In this document: in pieces, positions 25,789-37,700 of the stretch | Position numbering within the stretch: the first letter of the stretch is position 1 | Layout: the number at the start of each line of letters is the position of its first letter | Assembly: GCA_964036275.1 (NCBI GenBank) | Contig: OZ038434.1 | Location: 7,769,060-7,833,059, forward strand | Length of the DNA: 64,000 nucleotides | Reading direction: 5' to 3' | From: Litoditis marina | Lineage: Eukaryota > Nematoda > Chromadorea > Rhabditida > Rhabditidae | Notes under the pieces: generated by a model | What the model saw: the letters and a program-made list of their open reading frames with translations, nothing else | The model's database searches: none | What the model was told of the DNA's origin: nothing | Position numbers and translations under genes: made by a program

Positions 25789-28700
25789 GGTTGTTGTTGA
25801 TGTTGTTGGTTTGCTGGTACTGCTGGCTGAGCTGCAGGCTTTGGTGGAGCTGGAGCCTTGACCACAGGCTTGGGAGCTGGGACGGCTGAGTTGACAGCTG
25901 GTTGCGCGGGGACTTTCTGGGCAGCCTGAGCAACCGGAGCAGATTGTTGGGCCACTGGGACAGGTTTCTGAGCATTGGGGGCATTGGCCTTCGGAACATT
26001 CGATTGCTGGGCTTTTGGAGCAGTCTTCACAGCTTCTACTGGTGTTTTGACCTCTCCTCCAGCTCGTGGCGCCGAGTCAGACTTTGTGTTTTGTGGAGCT
26101 GTAGCAGGAGTGGCTGCGGTTCTTGCAGCTCGCGTTACTGGTTCGGCTAAGGAAAAAACAAAACGATAGGAAAAATGCGTAAACGGACATCTATCACTAC
26201 TAGTGCTCTATGGGAGAAAGTGATGTGAGATCTAACTGAAGAACTAAGGCTTGACAGTCATTACAAAAGTCGAATATATACTGTAGAAGTCTACCTAGAA
26301 ATGACGAAAACTATAACTCGCAATTAGTGGAGGTGTTAGTTAAAATTGCTGTGAATAGTGTTAGTGTCTACGAAAGTGGCTTGAAATGATATCACAAGCA
26401 AACACGTGGCTAACTATGTTGCTGCTAATTACAAGCATGCTACTAGCTCTAGCAAAATAAAAATCTACGCAAACCATCACGTGACTCATAATTCCTCTGA
26501 TATTTCTAATAACTTAGACTGAATGGCTGTGTTGTTGTTTACCTTTCTTCTGCTGACTATCGGATGGAAGGATGTCCTCTGAAAACAAATAGATAAAAAA
26601 CTGTAATTTTACGCGTCTAAATGAAGTGAATTCGTTAAATGTAGATTTGAAATGAACTTTACCTAAAAGCAACTAACCGTATACCTTTTGAAAGAAAATT
26701 CATATCATCAGAGACAATTGATATTCGAGAGAATAATAATTGAAACTTCTAGACCAACCTAGTTTTTCCTCTGCCATTGTGGCTGTTTTGTGAAGAGTCT
26801 GCTTGGCTCCCGCGACTGCCTCCGCTTCTTTCTGAGAAGCCATCTTCTTCATCTCGGCTGAAATAGTACAAAGATCAGTTGCATTACAGCTGATTTGCAG
26901 TTTGATCTCAAGTTTATCTCACGCCTTATTCACAAATTCAACCAAAACGACGGGATCGAATTACGAACACAACGGCATGGGACAAAATACACTGTGTAGC
27001 AAATACTGCTTCGAAAAGAAGCGAACCTAGTACAAAGGAAGTAACATGGCCTATATGTTCTCCATCTTCTACCAACTCACTCTAATAGAGAATCGTTACG
27101 TCGTTACGTGTAACGCAACAATATCGAGACAATTTTACAATACTACCAAACTTATGCTAATGATTACTTTATTGGCTCCTATGAACAACAAATACTGACC
27201 CATCTTCTTTTTCTCTTCCTCCTTCACTTTCTCAATCTTGTCCGAAGATTTCAGTTTGGCCTGCTCCATCTTGTCCTTTCCCTCATCTAAAAACTTTTAA
27301 GAATAAGTTAATAATTCATCTATAAAAATTGAATAACTTATCTACTCGTAAGTTGAATCTTACACACAAATCACGATGAAGTAACTGTCTGCATCTCATT
27401 CACCCACACTCTCTTAGCGAGATCGTTAAAAAAATAGCTGTCTTGGCTGGAATGTCTCCGAGCTCTGCAACGTGAACAGTCTTAAGATAATTTTTGAAAA
27501 AAAAAACTATTAATTTTGAATAAAACGGAAAAATGGGATGGAAACTCCCGAGTTCACTCACCCATCTTCTCGCGAGCCACATCTACGGCCTCCTTAGCAG
27601 CATCTCTCGCCATTCGAGCAGCCTGGTCTGCAACAAAAACTAATTATTCATAATATGTCAAACAAATTTCGAAATGAAACCCGAGAAAAATATTTACTCC
27701 TCTAGATAGAACTCTGTTTTCAACAGATTTCACCACCACTTAAATCAATTTTTGAACTTTCGCTATAGCTATAGAGACGTTCTAATCACTTTGCTTTTTT
27801 CTGCTGTTCATACACTTACAACACATTTGCCACACTCTTCATATCATCAATGTTTGAATGAGAATTCTATATTCTACCCACCCAGCTTCTCCCTAGCATA
27901 TTGAACTGCCTCCTCAGCGGTCTTCTCAGCCCTGGATCCCGTCTGGTAGGCGGCATCCTTCACCTTGGAACCAGCCGAGTAGGCCCCACTGGCGGTGTCC
28001 TTGGCCATCTGGGCGGCTTGATCTAGAATTACGGGAACTATTTGCCTACTAAATCGCTACTAAACGGCTAGAAGCCGTTATTTTTTCCTTCATTTGTTTG
28101 CTGGCGCGCCTAATTAGAGCCATGGCAAACTGTTGCAACAAATCGCGGATGTATCGTTCACAGAAAAGATTCACTTTTGAAAAAGTAATGTTACACCCAC
28201 CTAGTTTCTCCCTGGCGTACTCGACTGCCTCCTCCACCGTCTCTCCAGCCCCGAAGGCGGCATCCTTCACCTTGGCACCAGCCGAATACGCACCAGACGC
28301 CGTGTCTTTCGCCATCCTGGCGGCTTGTTCTGCAGATAAACCACCTAAAATTCCCTTTTTTCAATCCTTCCTACCAATTAAACTAAGGAAATTAGAGGGC
28401 TATTCATTCATTTAATAATTTTACTTGCTATATTCGATTCTATTGATAGCTACGACTCACTTTCGCTAGATAATTTGAGGACGTTTCTGAGACGTTTGTG
28501 AGTGTCTCGTGTGAAGTTCCCAAGAAACGATAGCACGTACTACTTCACACGAGTAGTTCCCGTGCAGTTTCCGTGAGGTTGAGACGAGGTCATAGGTCAG
28601 TTATATCGCTGCTGGCCGCCTTGTCGTGGGTAAAATCATAGTTCGCTCACCCATTTTCTCCCTGGCGTACTCGCTGGCCTCCTCCGCTGTCTCCCCGGCC

Positions 28701-31700
28701 CTGGCTCGCGCATCCGATGCCGCCTCCTTCACCTTTGACCCGGCGGAATAGGCGGTACTGCGCACGTTCTCAGTGAACCCATTTCCGGCATAGAAGAAGC
28801 TGCCCTAAAGCATGACTAGTTGTAGTTACGAAGTGAAAGGAAAACCTAAACTTATAGAAAATAAATATGTTGTTACTAGTAAGAATACATAGTAGCTCAA
28901 GATCCGCCTCTATCCTGTACGAGATGTAACTAAATTTCAACCCAGTTTCGACGTGATTCTAAGCTCCTCAGAGAAACTCGGAATTTCAACTAAATTTGAC
29001 ACATAAACTATTGTATCTGATAATGTTTTGTCCAGGAACCTTAGTAAAGAATTGTAGATCAATACACCATGTTTTGTTGAGTTTCCTATGGTTTCACGCC
29101 ATTTGCAGTAAATTTTCGACATTTAAAGTATTCGAAAATCTTCAACACACTAGCACAAACATATTTTCTAAAAGTCTGTTTATTAAAAAAGTATTTTAAC
29201 AAACGAGAGGTTACTGTAAGTGGTTACGGATGGATGAAACAGAGTATACGTACCGTATACACGCCAGCCGCCACGATGAGAAGAACTATCACAACGTACG
29301 GAGCAAACATAGACGCTGAAATATAATATTTGAGATATTTATTCTAATTTTAAAATATTTAGTAAGTCTTAACTTCTTAATGTTATGCGATGCCAGACTT
29401 CTCTAATCGACAGAGCTAATTATAAAGCTAGAAAAGCAAGAAAGAAACTAAAAAACAGAGAAAAAATTAAATAAAATCTCCTCAAAACCTGTAAGGTGTC
29501 ACAGGATCTTTCTTGTAGAATTCGTGGAATATCTATCACTTATGCTCATGAGATGCTCATGAGATGATCTCATGAGATATCGGAGGACTACTGGTGCGTA
29601 CCTTTATCCTGTCTCTTCGGGTCCCTCTCATTGCCTTTCTCATCAATGAGTTGGCTCATATTGTTCACTTGTCGTCGACGAACTTCGCTGTCCATTTTTG
29701 CACTGCAACAAATAAATAAATAAGATAATTGACAACTGGGGCCAAATACACTAATATCCCAGCGAATAATAGCTAAGGAGTGCGGTGAATTTGAACAACT
29801 CAAGGATGTCAAGAAATGAAAATAACTTCAGGTAGCAAATCATTTAGCTTTCAATGAAAAACTTTGGATTGAACGAGTATATATGACCTCAAAAACTACA
29901 AAAAGGTCAAAGAAGAGTTGTAGAAAAATTTCTCGGCAATGGATCAACGTGGATATGTGAATGGAGCGATTTTCTTTTCTAACGCTTAGATATATAGTAA
30001 AAGAAATTTAGTTTAGCTGCGAAGTGTGCAGTTTTAGAAATCGGAAGAACATATTATTGCAAATTTTGTTGCAAAACTAGAAATGACTGATCATTGTTCT
30101 GATTAGTCATTGTTCACTGCCTGCATCGAATTGTGGCTCTTCTAGAAGACTATCAAGTTAGTATTTTGAGAAAAAGAAGAAATGTGAGTTGTGGTTTAAT
30201 CCAAAAACACATCGTAAATAAGTCGAAAATACTGGTAGATCCAACTACCGTACAGCACAAAACGAAATTGTTTTGGCTAGACCCCTATACCACGTTAACT
30301 AGAAACACACGTTGAAATGGTCACGTAAAACGTGAACTTCGTGAAGTTATACTACAAGTACTGTAACAGCTAAAACGACGAATTTAGTATACGTGTATCA
30401 AATCGTCACGATGTTAACGTGTCAATAATAACGGATAATGGTCAGAATCGAAGGGGTGTGGGAACGCGAGACAGACAATACAATTAGACATTCGATGTAT
30501 AAATTGTATTTATTCAGAAATACTACTATGATATGTATTGAATCGCCACGTTTTAGGTTGTTTTATGGTATATTGTGATGGGTGGAACAAACTATAACTC
30601 AAACATTCAGTTACTGTGCAAATCATAGTTCCCTGAAAATGTGAAAAGTGAACTGAAAATTTGCAGAGGTGGCGGTAAGAATCGTTAAAAAACTACTCAG
30701 AACAATAATACACAAAGTTTTCAATCCCAACATACGTGAATTACACGCTGAATTAACCTACGGTTTGCGCGAAGTGACCGAATTGGAAACACATTGCCCG
30801 ATTACACTATTGCATAAACAATGTCTGGCAATAATCGATGAGGGTGGAAATAACTGAAACGTTTTAACGAAAAAGTGAGAGTTTTATCATTTCTGGTTTA
30901 TTTGTAGTTTTCAAAGATCTCCCAAGATGTACATTAAATTGTACAAAAATGCGTGAATGATTCTTCAAACTCCCAGACTTATGTCTTCTTTGGAATGATC
31001 TATGTATGCTTTGAAATTTTATTCGGAGCCGAGCTAACTTATACTTCAGTCCTGAGTAGTGCCGCATATAGAAAAATTAGAATGAACTGATGAAGTACGA
31101 GAAACTGGAGAAAAATCATTCAGAGACATTATCCAAACGTGAGGGAAAAGTACTAAAGGCTGAAATATGAACTATATATGAAAAGGTTGCGAAATCCAAA
31201 ATCTAAATCTTCAACCAGACTAAACCCGCGCGGGTGTGGGAAATGTCGCCGTTAACCAGTGTGCAGTGGGATCTCTGGGCGGCTCCAACTATAAACAGAG
31301 TGGCCTAGACGGCATAGACGTAGTAAACAACAATGTTGACTACTTCCAATCTATGATGTGTAGGTCTAGTCGCCAATCTATGGTGCGTTAGAGACATGGA
31401 AAGAGAAGAAAGGAACAAAAACATATAATACCAGGGATATTGGATTCTGTTATTGGAAATGAATAAAAATTACATATAGTACAACGATGTGGCACAGAAG
31501 ACCTGTTTGAAACCTCAGAAAGTTGTTGTTCAATAGTTTTTCGATGTCTCTACAATCTAACAAAAACGCTGATTTAAGACAAAGGCAGTTTCCAAACTGC
31601 AGAATCGTTCAGTTTTATAGTTTTATTACCCAAATTTAAGTGTTTTGAATTAACATTCCAGGTAGTTTGTACGTGACTCAGTTTACGTAAACTTGAATAG

Positions 31701-34700
31701 AGATAAAAAATTCCAGACCCAGCTCATCTCTGCTGGACAACTTGTCCCAACTATATCTGGCCCTGGATGAAGATCTTTCTCCCCACAAAAGTCTGCCGGA
31801 CTTTTCTTTCCGGCGAGACCTGGCTAGAGCAGGCGTTTTTCAACTGGTCTGCAAACTGAATGGAAATGCAGACGAGGAAAAACCCCGCGGGATAACCTCG
31901 ACTCAGATATTCAAGGTTCTTCCTGTGATTGTACTTTGTCCCTGTTGAGTGGGCGACGATTCAGCTAAAACACTTCGGGCTTATGTCTCGTATAAAAAAC
32001 TGTACGAGTAGTTTTCTTTCAAATTCGACCAATCATATTTTATCCATACATAGTATCTATCGTGAAGATATAAACTATCAGTTGAAGCTCTTACTTGAGT
32101 AATATATAGTAGCTTAATGCATTTTAGCTGAATCGTCGCCCACTCCCCTGTTTGTTTTCCCTTCCCGCCGCACGCTCAAAATAAGTTGTTTTCTCACAAA
32201 AACAACCGGAATCAGACGTTTTGAAGTCTGAAAATCAATAAAATGGACAAAAAAGAGTGAAACAACAGCGCATTTCTTATTTATACAACCGTTAGAGAGA
32301 ATGGAAAAGTTTTTGGAAATACAACTACTGTAATGAACGGGATATAGAGAATTCTTGTGTGAGGTGTAACCGGATTTGGTAGGTTGATCTTTTGAGGATA
32401 CTGTGAATCATGACTGGAGAACTGGAGATCAAACTACAAAAACAGCAGATGATTAACATGTTTAGTTTCGCGGCCAGATTTTCCCAATCTGTTGTGTATG
32501 TAGTCGGATTGCGGTACATTTCACTATGACAGTTGTTATGTGTTCCAAGATCAGACTACATCTCGGATTCGGTTATTTCGTTATTTCATATTTGTCCATT
32601 TCCAGAAAACGCCGGCCTCTCAACCAGAGGGAGATGGGGTGGGGAGACCATTGGAATACATCTTTGCCGATCGAACTACAACGGGAGAGGCTGTTTTCAT
32701 TGGAGATATGCCGGCGAAAAGTGAGGCAAATGTATCACTACTTTTTAGGATAAAAAAAGTCGTATATATATGGCTATTTTATTTTTTCTACATCAGAAAA
32801 ACACTTATGAATTGAGAAAAAAGATTGATATGTACGTTTAGGCGTATCTGAAGGACAGAATAACATAAATGTGATACTTTCGAGTTCTTATTTGAAACCA
32901 TATAGATAGTTTGATATACAGACCTGGTCCACCTGGCCTACGTGTTGTCTACTGAAGCTTCTGCTGATATTCTGGCAATAGATACCTCGAAGGCACTTTG
33001 TATGGAAGGAGTACTAGGATTCTACGATGTCAATGTAAGTAAAAACCAACTGAGAAAAAGTGTGCTTATGTGTGTTGACACAGTTTCTCCTTGATCTACT
33101 CATCTACTTTCTGGATTCATATGATTACGTGAATGTTGCATAGAAATGTGTTTATTTCCGGAAAAAAAAAACAAATTATATTTATCAAACAGAACGAAAA
33201 ATTCAACTAATGACCTCGAGAAAGATTCTGAGACAATTACTACGACTTCATACTTCCAGAACATCACTAAGAACGAGGACCATGAATCCAGAAACCCTCC
33301 TGGTCTGAACACCGTATTTAATCCTATGATCGATTATACCCCCATATTTGCCAACAAAATAGTGAGTGAAGATGTTGTGATGTTTGTTCAAACAAAATTT
33401 GTCGATCTTTGTATGAAGGAATCATAATCAAGTGCGGAAATTCGTTGCTTTTCCGGATTACCAAATCGAAAAATTTGTATTCATAATGGGAGTCTCAGAA
33501 AAGTTGAAGAGGAGTGGGTTTGTAAGTAAAACCTGCAATTAGCTATATTCTATGACCCTCTCGACTGACATTTCGTAGGTTAGTGAATTTGTTGTATTTG
33601 TATCATAAGAGAGAAGAAAGATAAATGCGGTTTCTATTCCGATGGCAAAGACTATTTTAGGTGGAAGCCTGTGGTCAGCCTATTGGGGCGATAGCAGCCA
33701 GTTCAGTGGAGGTGGCCAGAAGGGCAGCCGCAGCGGTCGCCGTCGAATATCGGAGAACTACACCCATTCTGACCATAGAAGTGAGGGATATTGTTGATTT
33801 GAGAAGGGAATTTGAGTAATTTGGACATGTTAGGAAAGTTTGGTGAGAAGATTAACCTATGTTGTGCGAAAAAGGGAGTTGGGAAACACATTATCGAAAG
33901 CGGTGCAAATACTTTTGATCCGTTGTGTTTTTGTCATTTCCTCCAAGTAACTGTTTGTTTTTGCTGATAGATGGCGTGCAATCTCATTGAACTATTATCA
34001 CCAAAGTGTATCATCGTTTTTCATATTTCTTGTTCCAAGGATGCCATGGAAAAGAAAAGTTACCTGGCCCCACCTCAGATGTTTGGTGCAGACGAAGAAG
34101 CGGTGGAGGAGAAGCTATCACAAGCACAGAAGATGTTAGAAGGTATGCACATTCATTATACGTTGATGACAAATCAAATACTTACTTCGAACGGAAATAG
34201 TTATCGTAAAGTTTATTCAATGTTTGAAAGTCAGTCCACCACACCTCTTTTTATCTTTTTTTACCAGCCCCATTGAAATTATACAACATGAAGGCACAAA
34301 TCATACATTGGCGGTTTAGATACGATGTTTGTGTATAAAAGTAGTATTTGCCAGTGAAACTATAAAAATGAACCATCATCAAAGTCGCATTACACATCCA
34401 TGAACTTCTATGTAAAGTTTCAGTTATTTAAAGTAATTTATTTTAAGGGTAAATTTGGAGTTTGGAGTGAAATTTCAATTTCAGGTGAAATTCGTATTGG
34501 TGGGCAGGAGCACATGTACATGGAGCCGCAATCGGCATTGGTTATACCAGGCGAGGGAGACGAATTGTGAGAGACGCAGACATGAAATATGAAACCCTGA
34601 GAAACTGAAAGCCGGCGAAAAGAGAAATACTCTTATTTCTCAGGCTACAACGTCATAACATAACTCAATGTATTTGGCGAAAACAAAAACTCGAAGATTC

Positions 34701-37700
34701 AGATAGAAATTTGTTCCGTTCTTGGGACTATAAGAACATGAAATTAAAACTGTTTTTGTAAGTGGTTGTTCATTCTTGTCAAGTGAATGATCACCCTTTC
34801 TAGTAACGGTATGTTTCACTATGGTGTACTGAATACCTAATTAACTCTATTACAGTACCATCTATTCGTCTACTCAAGCAATCAACGAAGTTCAACTGAA
34901 AACAGCAGCTGTACTGGGAATAGAGGCCAACAAAGTCGTGGTCCGAGTTAGTTGGTTACTTAAATCAGTACAACCGAAATCAAATTAAAACGCACGATTA
35001 CCAAGTACTCGGGGGACATTCCGCGCTGGTTTTCCCCATCTAAGAGTTTTTCACAAGGTTTTTTTCTTCTGTAGATGGTTCTTTACTGTCACAGCATGTA
35101 TGCGAGAACACTCTCTAGAAAAGATTATTTCTCGAAAAAAACCTTCTTGCTATGTTTTATTGTAACGCTACTTGGTGTCTGTAGGATTGACGAGAGCAGT
35201 ACACACTCATGTTTGCGGCTCATTGGCTATATTTCATTCTGCAATGAAATGTCATATTCAGACGAAGCGAGTTGGTGGCGCGTTCGGGGGTAAAATATCA
35301 TGGAGTCTGCTGCCGGCAGCGTCAGCTGCAATTGTGGCAAGAAAGCTGGGGAAACCAGTGAGCGCCATTCTCAGTCGAGAGGAAGACTGTAAAATCACGG
35401 GAAAGAGACATCCGGAATACATCAAGTACAGGTGGGAAAAGATTTGAATTAAAATTTGTGTAAACTACAATTCGATTCTTTTTCCGTAAAGTGATGACAA
35501 AGTTGTTACTATACCTTATGTGTACTTTTTCATAAGGTTCAGTAGGGATGACCTGAACTTTTCTTGTACTCGTCCTCGATTCTTTCGCCTCACCTACTTC
35601 AGTTGTGTATCATATTCAGAGTAGGATTTGACGATTCCGGGCGAATAAAGGCACTACATCTTCGTTGCTTCTTTGATGGTGGCTACTCGGTTGATCACAC
35701 ACAGTCGGTTCGTCAGCAAACATATTATTTTAATGTATTGTCAAATGGTAAGATTTTTGTCATGATTCGATCGATTAGAGAGTTGAACTTTCTGAGCTTT
35801 ATATTCAACTTCGCACCTTCGTTGAGAAAGCTATCAATAAATTCACGTTTTAATCAGTTTCCCGTCGTGTATTTTCCCCTCGGTATGTTGTTACGGTTTA
35901 ACAAAGTGCGAACGTAAAGTGGAGGCCGAGAGTACGAACCCCGTATTTTTTGCCTGTGTTCTATCCAGTAGTGGCTCTACACTCACTCAGGTCACGTGGG
36001 TATCATGTGCCATGTCGGACGGTCACGTGTACAACATCGAGGCAATGCGGACGGAGGGATACGCGATGAAGACCAACAAGAACTCTAACACGGCATTCCG
36101 GTGAATGTTCCCTCCTGAATGAATGAATGTGTTGCATGTACGCAAGAAGTGTGATAGTGAAATTTTGAGTAATCGGCATTTATGACTTTGTATGACGTTT
36201 TCTACTACCCGGGTCACAACGACCCGGGTACGTAAAATAGGGAAACGTAGAAAGCTTTTCTTTTGTGGAAAATTTTCGCGTATAATATATTTAGGTTTTG
36301 CATACACATTTAGATTGACTTTAGTGTATCAATTTAGGATCGCTAAAAAAGCGGTTGTTTCTCGATCTGTTATGTGTGTCTGTGTAGTTTGACCATTTAT
36401 CATTCAAGCCCCAATACTAATACCGTGTTGGCTGCTGGAACTAAAGCTCAACTTGGGTCAACCTCTGAATCAGATTCTTTTAAAATGCTTTCATTTCAGA
36501 GGATACGGTCAACCGCAAGCGGCCTTTGTACTGGAATGCATCACAAACAGAGTGGCTTTCGAACTCAAGAAACCACTGGAACAAGTAGGTTGAATGAAAC
36601 AATTACCGATGACATTTGTACAACGCAAAATTTTGCCTTTTTTTGTTTTTCGTTCATGTTCAGCCTATGATCACCCCCTCGAAACGATGCGACGCGTAAA
36701 AAAATTACATTCAGGGGAAATGCGGTGAGAAATTGCCAAAAGCATTGGCCAATTTTTCTTCTGTTCTCAGATAAGAGAGATGAACTTCATTCCCTCCGGT
36801 GGAAAAACCCTCATTGGTCGCACTCTCCGGAATGAAGCAATGCTCGAATGTTGGAATGAACTCAAACAGTTTGCAGATTTCGCCAAAAAGAAGGATGATG
36901 TAGAAAAGTTCAACAGGTAACGTTTCATCAAGTAAAAAAAGTTTTTTCTCGATTTCCACCTGGTAATTCTTATCAAACCAAGATTATTTTATGACAACAC
37001 CTAGCTAACTTCTTTTTAATTGCTACAAAAACCTGGTCGTCTCTGTGAACGGCCACATATCATGAGGTTTGAAAAATTACCACGATTTAGTTTTATCAAC
37101 ATAGCCGAGCTTCAAGTTCAAACACTGTTTGATAGCTTTAATGCAATGTAGATCAAAGAAACACTTCACTCCGTGTGAAAATTCCAAAAGCCTCAATTCC
37201 AGTTCATCTAAATATGTCAAGCGAGGAGTCTCAATATCGAGTGTTCGATTCAGTCTAACGCATGGTGGATCCACAGAGCAGGTTCGTCTTTTTCCGTCTA
37301 CATTTCTCAACTGGTACTTTATTTTTGTCTGGACTAAAAGTGAAAACTCTATGATTTTATCGAAAAAGTGTTTTCTGCGACTCATCTGACTGGAGATAGT
37401 TCACGTATCTCACGTACCGTGACAGTAGATAAACATCGAAAAATTATATAAATGAGCTATATGACTGACTCGTCTGTTTTATATAAAAAGTGAACAAAAC
37501 ATTGACAGGCAGCCGCTCTGGTCCAGGTTTACTTGGACGGCAGTGTGGCGGTTTCCATCGGCGGCACCGAAATGGGTCAGGGCCTGGTGGCAAAGTGCCA
37601 GCAGGTTGCCAGCAGGGCGCTGGGAGTAAGTTACATCAACTATTACTTCAGAACTTGACAAAACATCATTGTCGAAACATGATAAATTATTACAGAAAAA

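Noticed and set aside
25128..25889. Long plus-strand open frames rich in Leu, Val or Cys opposite the Q-rich exon
   Set aside because: They are the complement of the glutamine repeat (GTT/TTG repeats) and have no independent support.
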